A DNA stretch of 64,000 nucleotides, taken from the NCBI RefSeq assembly GCF_002295065.1, contig NZ_NSGG01000009.1, positions 1 through 64,000 on the forward strand, read 5' to 3'. The notes beneath the pieces are model-generated. The model had not been told where the DNA came from, made no database searches, and saw nothing but the letters and a program-made list of their open reading frames with translations. Shown here in pieces: positions 1-9,095 of the stretch. Every line of letters begins with the position of its first letter. The stretch's first letter is position 1. Source of the stretch: Mesorhizobium sp. WSM3859 (GTDB lineage: Bacteria > Pseudomonadota > Alphaproteobacteria > Rhizobiales > Rhizobiaceae). Made by a program: the position numbers and the translations under genes.

Positions 1-152
1 CTGGTGTTGCCAGAGCCAGGACCGCTGCGCTGACCAAGCAAGGTTCGGATCGGCGCCCAGTCCAGTTCCTTCGCTATCAGGTCGAAGATCGTCTCATCCG
101 ACGCCGCAAAACCGTCCGCTAGGCTCAGCTGACCAAGCACTCGATCGACCAT
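1..152 (-). CDS. IS5-like transposase, N-terminal fragment (runs off window)
   Basis: The reading frame starts at ATG 152 behind an AGGAGG ribosome binding site seven bases upstream and stays open for 50 codons to the window edge. The protein begins MVDRVLGQLS and continues through LDWAPIRTLL to a Gly/Ser-rich turn. This resembles the N-terminus of IS5-group DDE transposases, where a Trp-containing segment precedes the conserved proline/tyrosine and 'RALLLQ' block, but that block lies outside the window. The upstream sequence (153-211) contains TTTGCACAGAATC read on the minus strand, which may belong to the terminal inverted repeat. Whether the element is intact cannot be judged. The family call is moderate because only 50 residues are visible. 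Confidence 0.55.
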   Translation of the reverse strand, partial: MVDRVLGQLSLADGFAASDETIFDLIAKELDWAPIRTLLGQRSGPGSGNT

Positions 153-211
153 CGCGAATCCTCCTTGCCGGATATCCGCATGGAATCACCGATCCGATTC
201 TGTGCAAAGCC

Positions 212-350
212 CTCCTTGCGGGAGAAGGTGGATCGGCGCGCAGCGCCGAGACGGATGAGGGGTGTTCCAGCGGAGTGAGACGTTGGTGTTCCCTGGAACA
301 CCCCTCATCCGACCTCGCTTCGCGAGGCCACCTTCCCCCACAAGGGGAAG
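212..350. repeat. Paired palindromic intergenic repeat, two copies head to head
   Basis: Two copies of a dispersed repeat face each other. Each has a short inner hairpin (GCGCGCAGCGC in one, CTCGCTTCGCGAG in the other), a GGAGAAGGTGG-type or CCACCTTCCCC-type arm and the word GGATGAGGGG. The bases at 253-269 (GGATGAGGGGTGTTCCA) are exactly complementary to 294-310, so the whole block can fold into a long hairpin. A related copy lies at 51897-51947. The block sits between the transposase fragment and the end of the epimerase gene, so it may act as a bidirectional transcription end for the sugar operon; that role is inferred. Confidence 0.8.
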
Positions 351-358
351 AAATGAGC

Positions 359-1213
359 TCACCCCAGCGTCAGCCCCGCCTTCCTCGCTTCCTCGCGCAG
401 GAACGGCAGGCCGACCTCGATCACGTCGCGCGGGTCTTCCGCCACCGGCCGCCACACCGCGAGACCGCCGGCGATGTCGACATCGACATGGTTCATGCTT
501 TCGAGCGTGATCGCCCCCTCATAGCCGATGTCGGCGATCGCTTTCATGCAGGCCGCCCAGTTGAGCATACCGCGCCCCGGCACGCCGCGATTGGCTTCCG
601 ACACATGCACATAGCCGAGATAGGGCGCCGCCGCCTCGAAGCCGGCGGCGAAACTCTCTTCCTCGATATGCATGTGGTAGGTGTCGAGATGGATGAAGAT
701 GTTGTCGACGCCGACCCGCTCGATAATCCGCGCCGCGTCGATGCCGCGATTGATCAGATGCGTCTCGTAGCGGTTGCAGGGCTCGATGCCGAGCTTCAGG
801 CTCCGCGACTTCGCCGACTTCGCTGCCCGTTCGAGGAAGCGGCACATGCCGTCGATCTCGCGCTGCGTCGGCGCCCGTCCGGTGGTCTTGCCGATCGTGC
901 CGTAGGTGACGCCGCCAAGCACCTCGGCGCCGACCTCGTTGCAGACCTTGAAAGCCGGCTGCAGGAAGTCGAGCGCTTCGTCCGGCCGCTCGACCACGTC
1001 GAGCGCGCGCGGCAGGCCGAGCGACGGGATAAGCTGGACGCCATAGTGATTGGCAAAGCCGCGCGTGCGCTTGGTATCGATCTCCTCGGGGCGCAGCAGC
1101 GGGATTTCCATCAGGCCGATGCCGAGTTCCTTCAGCCGATCCATCTGCGGCTCGATGCGGGCAAGGTCCCAGACCGGAGCGATGGCGAAAGTGTGCAATC
1201 CGAAGGTATTCAT
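359..1213 (-). CDS. Sugar 3-epimerase/isomerase, D-psicose/D-tagatose 3-epimerase type
   Basis: A 284-residue TIM-barrel protein of the sugar phosphate isomerase/epimerase (AP endonuclease 2-like) family. The expected metal-binding set is present: Glu144 (LGIEPCNRYE), Asp177 (IHLDTYHMH), His203 (YVHVSEANRG) and Glu238 (ITLESMNH). The spacing between these residues matches the Agrobacterium D-psicose 3-epimerase set (Glu150, Asp183, His209, Glu244, from memory). The likely reaction is C3 epimerisation of a free ketohexose in the cytoplasm. The ATG at 1213 begins one base after the stop codon of the ABC ATPase gene, with ACGAGG just upstream. It is the last gene of the transporter operon, so it probably acts on the imported sugar. 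The exact substrate is not decidable from sequence. Confidence 0.85.
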   Translation of the reverse strand: MNTFGLHTFAIAPVWDLARIEPQMDRLKELGIGLMEIPLLRPEEIDTKRTRGFANHYGVQLIPSLGLPRALDVVERPDEALDFLQPAFKVCNEVGAEVLGGVTYGTIGKTTGRAPTQREIDGMCRFLERAAKSAKSRSLKLGIEPCNRYETHLINRGIDAARIIERVGVDNIFIHLDTYHMHIEEESFAAGFEAAAPYLGYVHVSEANRGVPGRGMLNWAACMKAIADIGYEGAITLESMNHVDVDIAGGLAVWRPVAEDPRDVIEVGLPFLREEARKAGLTLG

Positions 1214-1214
1214 A

Positions 1215-1987
<773 letters not shown>

Positions 1988-1991
<4 letters not shown>

Positions 1992-2980
1992 ACGCGTGAC
2001 TCCTTCCGCACCTGGTACTGGTCGATGAACACGGCCAGGATCAGCACCGCGCCGATCGCCATCTGCTGGTAGTAGGATTGCACCGCAAGCAGCGTCAGCC
2101 CGTTCTGCAGCACGCCCATGATCAGCGCGCCGATCATTGTGCCGAGGATAGAAGCGCGGCCGCCGAACAAATTGGTGCCGCCAATGATCGCCGCCGTGAT
2201 CGCGGTGAGCTCGTAATTGATGCCGGCGGTCGGATCGCCAGCGTTGACGCGGGCGGTGAAGAGCAGGCCGGCGAGCCCAGCCAGCGCGCCGGAGAGCGTG
2301 TAGATGATGCGACGGTGATGCTCGACGCGGATGCCGGCCGCGCGCGCCGCCCCTTCGCTGTCGCCTAGCGCCAGTGTGTGACGGCCGAAGCGTGTATAGG
2401 CAAGCACCGCATGCGCGACGATCGCCGTCAGCACCAGTATGATCACCGGCATCGGGATGCCGAACGGCCGCCCCTGGCCGATATAGACGATCTCGGGCGG
2501 CAGACCGTAGATCGCCCTGCCCTGCGAGATGACCAGCGCCAGCCCGCGCGCAAGGCCCAGCATGCCGAGCGTGACGATGAAGGCCGGGACGAAGGCGCGG
2601 GTGACCAACTGCCCGTTGATATGGCCGGCGATGCCGCCGGCCAGGATGCAGGCGATCACCAAGAAGACCGTCGGCCAGCCGAGATTGACGACCACGAATG
2701 CTCCCATAACACCTGCGAGGCCCATGACGGAGCCCAGCGACAGGTCGAGCCCGCCCGAGCCGATGACGAAGGTGGCGGCGATGGCCAGCACGCCGATGGT
2801 CGAGGTGGCCAGGAGGATATTGAGGAAGTTGCTGAGCGACAGGAAATAGGGCGACATCAGCGCCATCGCCGCGCTCAGCGCCAGAAGCACCACCAGCGAC
2901 TCCAGCCTGATGTGGAGCCTTTCGACGGATGCGCGCTGCACTCGAGCCCAGAAGCCGGGCTGCGTCGTTTCGGAAGCCAT
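1988..2980 (-). CDS. Sugar ABC transporter permease (RbsC family)
   Basis: A 330-residue polytopic membrane protein with about eight to ten hydrophobic segments, the first near residues 28-50. It carries the family-typical GSGGLDLSLGSVMGLAGV segment near residues 73-90 and the FGGRASILGTMIGALIMGVL coupling region near the C-terminus, both standard in CUT2 permeases. It forms the translocation pore for the sugar imported by this operon. The ATG at 2980 is preceded by GAGGCAAG. The gene lies 66 bases after the binding-protein stop and overlaps the ATPase start by four bases. Confidence 0.9.
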
Positions 2981-3046
2981 CTTGCCTCGCTGTTCGCAAA
3001 AAGTTGGCTGGCGCAGGGTAGACCCGCGCCAGCCTGTCCGGGAGGA

Positions 3047-4036
3047 CTATTTCACATATTGCAGCATCGGCTCCTTGCCGGCGTCGATCACGTCCTTGGT
3101 CAGCACCAGCGTGGGGACAGCGATGCTGTCCTCGACCTTATCGCCGGCCAGCGCCTTCTTGACGTTCTCGACTGCCTGCTTGCCGACGAGATAGGGAAGC
3201 TGCGCCACGGAGGCATTGAGGCGGCCTTCCTTGATCGACTTCACCGCGTCGGAATTGCCGTCGACGCCGATGATCGTCACCTGCTCACCCTTGCCGCCAG
3301 CATAGATCGATTCCACGGCGCCCAGCGCCATGGTGTCATTGGCGCAGAAAATCGCGACAAGATCGGGATGCGCCGTCAGCGTGTCGGTGGCGATCGAGGC
3401 CGACTTGTTGCGATCCCAATCGCCCGGCAGCGAAGCGACGATCTGCAGCCCCGGCGCCAGTTCTTTCAGCTTGTCGGCAAAGCCCTTGGCGCGCTTCTCG
3501 CCGGTGATGTTGCCCGACAGGCCTTCGATCACCAGCACCGGCCCCTTTGCGTCCTTGCCGAGCTTGGAGACGAGATATTCAGCCCCCTGTGCGCCGGCGG
3601 CCACGTTGTCGGAGCCGATATGGAAGGTAACCTTGACGCCTTCCTTGTCGAGCACCGCCTGATCGAGATTGTTGTCGAGGTCGACGATCTTGATGCCGGC
3701 GTCCTGCGCCGACTTCAGGCAGGGCAGAAGATTGGTCGAGTTGATGGCGGCGGTGATCATCGCCACCGGCTTGCGCTCGAGCATGGTGTTGCAGAGGTTC
3801 AGCTGCGGCTCGGCCGCCTGGTCGCTCTCTGCCGCCTGCTGGAAATATTTCACCCCGGCTTCCTTGGCGCCGTCCGCGACGCCCTGCGCCATCGCGCCCC
3901 AGAACGGATTGGCCAGCGTCTTCATCAGAACGCCATATTCGCCATCCTCGGCCTTGGCGACGCCGACGGCCGAAAACGCCAGAGCTACGCCCAATGCTAG
4001 GGTAAATCGATTTATCTTCAGGGTAAGCGATGTCAT
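3047..4036 (-). CDS. Sugar ABC transporter periplasmic substrate-binding protein
   Basis: A 329-residue type I periplasmic binding protein (RbsB/ALS-like). The start is ATG 4036, behind GGAGGA. Residues 1-29 form a Sec signal peptide ending in GVAKA, with cleavage expected before EDGEYG. The body contains the family landmarks YFQQAAESDQAAEPQLNLC (ligand cleft loop), IFCANDTMALGAVESI and ITIIGVDGN-like strands. It captures the sugar in the periplasm and delivers it to the permease. Codons 8-11 (ATA AAT CGA TTT) are AT-rich and rare for this genome and overlap a perfect palindrome at 4003-4014, discussed as a LacI operator. The gene follows the LacI gene in the same direction with a 77-base gap and probably opens the transport operon. 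Confidence 0.9.
   Translation of the reverse strand: MTSLTLKINRFTLALGVALAFSAVGVAKAEDGEYGVLMKTLANPFWGAMAQGVADGAKEAGVKYFQQAAESDQAAEPQLNLCNTMLERKPVAMITAAINSTNLLPCLKSAQDAGIKIVDLDNNLDQAVLDKEGVKVTFHIGSDNVAAGAQGAEYLVSKLGKDAKGPVLVIEGLSGNITGEKRAKGFADKLKELAPGLQIVASLPGDWDRNKSASIATDTLTAHPDLVAIFCANDTMALGAVESIYAGGKGEQVTIIGVDGNSDAVKSIKEGRLNASVAQLPYLVGKQAVENVKKALAGDKVEDSIAVPTLVLTKDVIDAGKEPMLQYVK
4003..4014. promoter_or_regulatory. Candidate LacI operator inside the binding-protein gene
   Basis: TAAATCGATTTA is a perfect 12-base palindrome with the central CG typical of LacI-family operators. It lies 22-33 bases inside the binding-protein coding sequence. The same core occurs at 5241-5252 and, less perfectly, at 5261-5272 in the promoter region of the LacI gene. 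The shared word in a high-GC background suggests one regulator binds all three. No binding data are implied. Confidence 0.6.
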
Positions 4037-4113
4037 TCCAGTCCTCCTTCTGATCTGGCGTGCCGGATGCCTTGGCCAGGCCGGCACCGTCCTTCCGTTG
4101 TCGACAATGGGGG

Positions 4114-5187
4114 CTATTGTCGGTCTCCTCCCCCGGAATGCGGGACGCTGCCTGGCGAGCCAACCGATTCCCGCATCAACACCTTGCAAGGTTCGAGCCG
4201 CGCTCTCGGCGGTCCGCCCTCGCCTTCAATCCTGCGAAACAAAACCTCCATCGCGTTGGCGGCAATCTCGTGGACTGGCTGAACCACGGCGGCAATTGCC
4301 GGCCATGTCACCTGCATCCACTCGGCGTCGTCGAAGCCGACCAGCGAAATGTCGTTCGGGCAATGCCAGCCGCGTCGCCGGAATTCCGACAGCGCCACCA
4401 GCGTGCCCTTGAGGAAGAGCGAATAGACTGCCGTTGGCCGGTCGGCTCCTGCTTCGCGCTTGCTGAAGTAGTCGCGCAGCAGCATCCGCAAGGGCTCGAC
4501 GTCGCTTTCACAAAGCACGACGTCGATGCGGATGTCGGGCACAAGCTCGAGCGCCGTGTTGCGAAACCCTTCGAGGCGGGCGCGAACGGTCGCCGCCTGC
4601 TGGCCGAGGCCGACGACAAGGATGTGGCGATGGCCCTGGACGATGAGCGCGCGCGCCACTTCGGCACTTGCAGCCGCGCTGTCTGCTGAAACGGTGTCGA
4701 AGGCATCGTCGGCAAGCACGCGATCGATCAGCACGCCAGTCATGCCGTTTGCTTTCATGAAGGCAGCCGCCGGCCCGTGCTCGTTGCGCACCGGCGCCAG
4801 CACGACACCGGCCACGCGCCAGTCATGCATGCGGGCGAGAATCTCCTTCTCGCGCTGCTCCGATTCACGGCTGGAGGCAGCGACCAGCGTATAGCCGCGC
4901 TGCTCGGCGAGGCCTTCGAGTTCGCTCACCATCTGGCCAAAGAACTCGCTTTCGAATTCCGGCATGATGGCGCCGATGATGCGGCGCTTGGCTCTGCGCA
5001 TGTCGGAAGCGAGCGGGTCGACGCGGTAACCCAGAAGCTCGACGGCATCGAGGACGCGCTGCGCATTCTCCGGCTTGACCGTGGTGACGCCGGACAGCAC
5101 CTTGGAGACGGTTGCCGCGGACACGCCGGCATGGCTTGCCACGTCGTGGATCGACGGGCGCCGCTGCGGGGCTTCCTGTTGCGCCAT
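4114..5187 (-). CDS. LacI-family transcriptional regulator of the sugar operon
   Basis: A 357-residue repressor. The N-terminal helix-turn-helix (residues 12-33, IHDVASHAGVSAATVSKVL) is followed by the hinge helix and a periplasmic-binding-protein-like effector domain from about residue 65 (IIGAIMPEFESEF). It should bind operators as a dimer and release them on binding a sugar or sugar derivative. It lies directly upstream of the sugar transport operon and divergent from the hydroxyacid dehydrogenase at 5333, with candidate operators at 4003-4014 and 5241-5272. This suggests autoregulation and joint control of both transcription units. GGAGG precedes the ATG at 5187. Confidence 0.9.
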   Translation of the reverse strand: MAQQEAPQRRPSIHDVASHAGVSAATVSKVLSGVTTVKPENAQRVLDAVELLGYRVDPLASDMRRAKRRIIGAIMPEFESEFFGQMVSELEGLAEQRGYTLVAASSRESEQREKEILARMHDWRVAGVVLAPVRNEHGPAAAFMKANGMTGVLIDRVLADDAFDTVSADSAAASAEVARALIVQGHRHILVVGLGQQAATVRARLEGFRNTALELVPDIRIDVVLCESDVEPLRMLLRDYFSKREAGADRPTAVYSLFLKGTLVALSEFRRRGWHCPNDISLVGFDDAEWMQVTWPAIAAVVQPVHEIAANAMEVLFRRIEGEGGPPRARLEPCKVLMRESVGSPGSVPHSGGGDRQ

Positions 5188-5240
5188 TGACCTCCTCCCG
5201 AGGGCAGGCAGCCGATTTTGCTGTCCCGCTAGCTAACCGA

Positions 5241-5272
5241 TAAATCGATTTTTCGTTCTTGTAAATCGTTTC
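5241..5272. promoter_or_regulatory. Tandem candidate LacI operators in a divergent promoter
   Basis: TAAATCGATTTT at 5241-5252 and GTAAATCGTTTC at 5261-5272 repeat the core of the palindrome at 4003-4014, 20 bases apart centre to centre (about two helical turns). They fill the 145-base gap between the divergent LacI and hydroxyacid dehydrogenase genes, so occupancy could control both promoters. The assignment rests on sequence similarity between the sites and the adjacent LacI gene. Confidence 0.55.
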
Positions 5273-5332
5273 ATCGTGGGTAAGACTCGAAGATGTGATT
5301 GACGCGATCCAATCGCGTCCGGGAGGAACGAC

Positions 5333-6364
5333 ATGTCCGACAAGGCCTTGCCGCTGGTCATCAGCGCACCCGAACCGCGCACGCTCGACCTGATCTTCAC
5401 GCCGCCGCAACTGGCGCTGTTTCGCAAAAAATATCGCATCGTCGAGACAACGCCGGAAGGCGTCGCAAAGTTGCCGCCGGATGTGCTTGCCGAAGCGCGC
5501 TACATCGTTGGCCAGCCGCCCATCGCCTCGGAAACGCTGCAGAAAATGACGGCGCTGCGCTGCATCTTCAACGTCGAGACCAACCTCCTCAACAACATGC
5601 CCTATGAGACGCTGTTCGCGCGCGGCATTCACGTCGTCACCAGTGGTCTTGTCTTTGCCGAGCCGGTGGCCGAGCTTGGCCTCGCCATGGCGCTGAATCT
5701 CGCGCGCAACATCGTCGACGCCGACCTCGCTTTCCGGCAGGGCAAGGAACTGTGGGGCGGCGACGGCAACCAGACCGCGCGGCTCCTCTCCGGCGCCGAT
5801 GTCGGCATCATCGGCTTCGGCGATCTCGGCCGCGCCCTCAATCGCCTGCTGAGCGGCTTCCGCACCCGCACGAAAGTCTACGATCCGTGGCTGCCGCCGT
5901 CGATCCTGGTCGACAATGGTGTCGAGCCGGCCTCGCTGGAGGAGGTGCTGTCGCAAAGCGATTTCGTCTTCGTCGTCGCTTCGGTCACCAGTGAGAACCA
6001 GGGTTTCCTAGGCGCGGACTCTTTTGCCAAAATGCGCAAGGGCGCCGCCTTCATCCTGCTCAGCCGCGCCGGCGTGGTTGATTTCGAGGCCTTGATGCAA
6101 GCGGTGAAGAGCGGCCACATCGTCGCCGCAAGCGACGTCTTCCCGGAAGAGCCGCTGGCGCAGGATCATCCCGTCCGCGCTCTACCCAACTTCCTGCGTT
6201 CGGCTCATCGCGCCGGCGCACTCGATATCGCCTTCAAGCGCATGGGCGACATGGTGTTGGAGGACATGGATCTCGTCGACCGAGGCCTGCCGCCGCTGCG
6301 CTCCAAGCGCGCCGAGCGCGAGACGGTCTCGCGGATGCGGTCGAAACCCGTCGACAGGAACTGA
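5333..6364 (+). CDS. D-isomer-specific 2-hydroxyacid dehydrogenase
   Basis: A 343-residue NAD(P)-dependent dehydrogenase. The nucleotide-binding motif is GFGDLG at residues 161-166 within a Rossmann domain (about 110-290), flanked by a catalytic domain formed from both ends. Family catalytic residues can be placed at Arg245 (LLSRAGVVD), Glu273 (FPEEPL) and His292 (RSAHRAG). It would reduce a 2-keto acid or oxidise a D-2-hydroxyacid in the cytoplasm. The ATG at 5333 has GGGAGG nine bases upstream. It is divergent from the LacI gene and shares the operator region, so it is probably co-regulated with sugar uptake. Related proteins include glyoxylate/hydroxypyruvate reductases and phosphoglycerate dehydrogenases; the substrate is not resolved. 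Confidence 0.85.
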   Translation: MSDKALPLVISAPEPRTLDLIFTPPQLALFRKKYRIVETTPEGVAKLPPDVLAEARYIVGQPPIASETLQKMTALRCIFNVETNLLNNMPYETLFARGIHVVTSGLVFAEPVAELGLAMALNLARNIVDADLAFRQGKELWGGDGNQTARLLSGADVGIIGFGDLGRALNRLLSGFRTRTKVYDPWLPPSILVDNGVEPASLEEVLSQSDFVFVVASVTSENQGFLGADSFAKMRKGAAFILLSRAGVVDFEALMQAVKSGHIVAASDVFPEEPLAQDHPVRALPNFLRSAHRAGALDIAFKRMGDMVLEDMDLVDRGLPPLRSKRAERETVSRMRSKPVDRN

Positions 6365-6374
6365 GGCTGCAGCG

Positions 6375-7157
6375 TCAGGCGACGAGATCACCTCTCGAGG
6401 CATGGCCTGCCGGCTGCCCGAAATTAGCCCTGAGCCAGGCGATCGCGCTGGCGACATCTTCAATGGCGAAGCGGGCAGCCGTCTCGCCCTGCGGCTTGAC
6501 GCGGATCGAGATCCCGCCTGCGGCGTTGACCGTCTCGAAGCCGTTCTCGTCGGACGTATCGTCGCCGAGGAACACCGGACGCCTGCCGGTGAAAGCATCG
6601 AGTTGCATGAAGCGCCGGATCGCGGCGCCCTTGGCGGCTTCGAGCGGCATCAGCTCGACCCCGGCGTTGCCCGCGATCACGCGGTAGCCCTTCGGCAGGC
6701 GCTCAAGCGCAGCCTCGACCAGCTCCGTCGCGCGCGCAAGAAGCTGCGGCGCGGCTCTCGTATGGATGGCGAGCACCGGCCCCTTGCGTTCAACATAGAC
6801 GGCCTGGCTTGCCAGCTCCAGTTCGATCTCGTCGGCAAGTGCCGCCATATCCGCCGGCGCGTCGGCGGCCTCGATAGGTCCGTCCGGCAGAAGCCTGTGC
6901 TCCAGCCCGTAGAGGCCGGCAATCCGGAGTTTCAAGGGGGCGAACAGATGGTCGACGGCCGCGATCGAGCGGCCGGTGATGAAGGCGAGCGCACCGTCCA
7001 ACCGCCGCTCGATTGTCTGCAGGAGATCACGCAACTCCTCGCTGACCGAGACGGCGTCGGGATGCGCCGCGTGCTCCAGCAAGGTGCCGTCGATGTCGAG
7101 GAAAAGCGCCCACCGGCCTTCTGGAAGCGGCGGGGTGAGTTCTGCCTGGATGTTCAT
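6375..7157 (-). CDS. otsB: Trehalose-6-phosphate phosphatase
   Basis: A 260-residue HAD-superfamily phosphatase. HAD motif I is LFLDIDGTLLEHA with Asp21 as nucleophile and Asp23 as acid/base; motif II is in AFITGRS; motif III/IV is VFLGDDTSDENGF near residue 197. This is the OtsB pattern and length. It dephosphorylates trehalose 6-phosphate in the cytoplasm. Its ATG overlaps the stop of the OtsA-like gene (ATGA at 7154-7157), so the two-step trehalose pathway is translationally coupled. It converges on the hydroxyacid dehydrogenase gene with a 10-base gap. Confidence 0.92.
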   Translation of the reverse strand: MNIQAELTPPLPEGRWALFLDIDGTLLEHAAHPDAVSVSEELRDLLQTIERRLDGALAFITGRSIAAVDHLFAPLKLRIAGLYGLEHRLLPDGPIEAADAPADMAALADEIELELASQAVYVERKGPVLAIHTRAAPQLLARATELVEAALERLPKGYRVIAGNAGVELMPLEAAKGAAIRRFMQLDAFTGRRPVFLGDDTSDENGFETVNAAGGISIRVKPQGETAARFAIEDVASAIAWLRANFGQPAGHASRGDLVA

Positions 7158-8947
7158 CGGAATCCGACTGCCTGTTTGCGTTCGAACATGGGGACGACAT
7201 TGTCGCCGGTGGGGCCTGCCGGCCGCTCGTATAGGGCCGTGACTCGATCCAGGTCGCCGCGCTTCCTCAGCCGCGCCGCGTCGAGCAGCATGCTGCCGGC
7301 CCAGCGATAGACATTGTTGTCGCGCACGATCTCGCGCATGCGCCGCATGCGCTCGTGCTGCTCGTCCGACCCCATCGTCAGCGCCTGAAGCATCGCCTCG
7401 CTCATCATCGCCGCATCGTAAGGGTTGACGATCAGAGCCTCCAGCAGCTCGCGCGAAGCGCCGGCGAAGGTGCTGAGCAAAAGCACGCCCTGCTCGTCGT
7501 CGCGCGACGCGACGAACTCCTTGGCGACCAGGTTCATGCCGTCATGCAGGCTGGTGACAAGGCAGACGTCGGCGGCGCGATAGAGTTCATAGACCGCCGC
7601 TTGCGAATGATGCTCGGCCACCATGACCGCCGGCCGGTAGGTTTCGCTGCCGTAGCGCTGGTTAAGCTCCTCGGCACAGCGCAGACATTCCTCGTGCAGT
7701 TGTTTGTAGGCCGGCAACGTACCCCGGCTCGGCGCCGCGACCTGCAGGAACACGACTTTACCCACCATTTCAGGATGACGAATGAACAGCTCCTCCAGCG
7801 CACGGAAGCGGTCGAGGATGCCCTTGGTGTAGTCGAGACGCTCGACACCGACGCACAGCTTGGCGCCGGCTGGAATCCTGTGCCGCTTGCGCACGCGCAG
7901 CCGGCATTCCTCGACGCTGGGGAGCGCTTTCAGGAGATCGTCCGGCCATTCTATCGAGATCGGATAGGAATGCACCAGCGTCACCTGGCCGCCATAGGAA
8001 ATGGCGGCATCGGCGCGCTCGATGCGGCTTTCCATGAAGCGGTCGACGCTCTCGGTGAAGTTGTTGGCGTGGTATTGGGTATGGAAGCCCACGATCGAAC
8101 TGCCGAGCAGACCGTCCAGGATGCGCTCGCGCCACGGGCATATGCTGAACACTTCAGAATTCGGCCAGGGAATATGCCAGAAGGTGATGATGATCGCCTC
8201 GGGCAGACGCTCGCGGATCATTCGCGGCAAAAGCGCGAAGTGATAGTCCTGGACAAGCACGATCGGTCGCTCGTTGCGAGCTTCGGCAACCACCGTGTCG
8301 GCAAACTTGCGGTTGACGGCTTCATAGGCCTCCCAGTCCGACTCGCGAAAAATCGGCCGCGTGAAAGCGATATGGCAGAGCGGCCACAGGCCTTCATTGG
8401 CAAAGCCAAGATAGTAGCCCTGATATTCGTCGTCGCTCAGCCAGACCCGCCGCAGCGTATAAGAGGGATGGCCGGGCGGCACCTGCACACGGTCGTTTCC
8501 GTCGACCACCGTCCGGTCGGCTGTGCCGCCGCCATAGGCGATCCAGGTGCCGCCACAGGCGCGCGTGATCGGCTCCAGCGCCGAGACCAGCCCGCTCGCC
8601 GGCACGACGAGCTCGACCTCGCCGCCTTTGGTCTCGTTGTGGATATAGGGCTCGCGATTGGAGACCACGATGACCTGCGCATCCGGCAGGTCCTCGGCAA
8701 GGATCTTGCGCAGGGTATCAGGCGACCAGCTAACGAGAGCCGCATCGACCGACTGCCCATTCTTCTCGAATTCGCGCAGCACCTTGCGCGCGGCTTCGGT
8801 GCCGGAGTCGTCGCCGGAACCCGACATGGCCGACCCCCTTGGATGGCTGCGACGGTATCGGGATATCGAAATGAAAATCGCTAGTGCGGACAGTCCGAGG
8901 CTTGCGAGAATAAGGACCAATAGCAGGTCGACGCCATATTGTGTCAT
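7154..8947 (-). CDS. otsA: Trehalose-6-phosphate synthase, long membrane-anchored form
   Basis: A 597-residue GT20 glycosyltransferase. It joins a glucosyl unit from a nucleotide sugar to glucose 6-phosphate. Family motifs include [10 protein letters not shown] near residue 94, [35 protein letters not shown], the [11 protein letters not shown] block and [13 protein letters not shown] near the C-terminus. It differs from the usual 450-480-residue OtsA by an N-terminal hydrophobic helix (about residues 8-30, [20 protein letters not shown]) and a linker to about residue 60, and by a longer acceptor-side region. The start at 8947 keeps the membrane helix. An internal ATG at 8827 (MSGSGDDSG, with GGGGG upstream) would give a soluble form. 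A related role such as glucosylglycerol-phosphate synthesis is less likely given the coupled otsB. Confidence 0.85.
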   Translation of the reverse strand: MTQYGVDLLLVLILASLGLSALAIFISISRYRRSHPRGSAMSGSGDDSGTEAARKVLREFEKNGQSVDAALVSWSPDTLRKILAEDLPDAQVIVVSNREPYIHNETKGGEVELVVPASGLVSALEPITRACGGTWIAYGGGTADRTVVDGNDRVQVPPGHPSYTLRRVWLSDDEYQGYYLGFANEGLWPLCHIAFTRPIFRESDWEAYEAVNRKFADTVVAEARNERPIVLVQDYHFALLPRMIRERLPEAIIITFWHIPWPNSEVFSICPWRERILDGLLGSSIVGFHTQYHANNFTESVDRFMESRIERADAAISYGGQVTLVHSYPISIEWPDDLLKALPSVEECRLRVRKRHRIPAGAKLCVGVERLDYTKGILDRFRALEELFIRHPEMVGKVVFLQVAAPSRGTLPAYKQLHEECLRCAEELNQRYGSETYRPAVMVAEHHSQAAVYELYRAADVCLVTSLHDGMNLVAKEFVASRDDEQGVLLLSTFAGASRELLEALIVNPYDAAMMSEAMLQALTMGSDEQHERMRRMREIVRDNNVYRWAGSMLLDAARLRKRGDLDRVTALYERPAGPTGDNVVPMFERKQAVGFR

Positions 8948-9095
8948 TGAAATGCCAGGTTGCCTCCGGCCATCCGTTCATTGTTTTCGTTCGTGCCGGC
9001 CGCGGACGGGCAGACCGGCTTAGGTCTGCAACGCACGAACCAGCGATCAGTTCCGACACTTTTCGATTGTTGGACGCGGGGTTGCAGCGCTTTAT

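Noticed and set aside
212..350. CRISPR-like repetitive block
   Set aside because: Only two units, in opposite orientation, with no regular spacers; it is a palindromic repeat pair.
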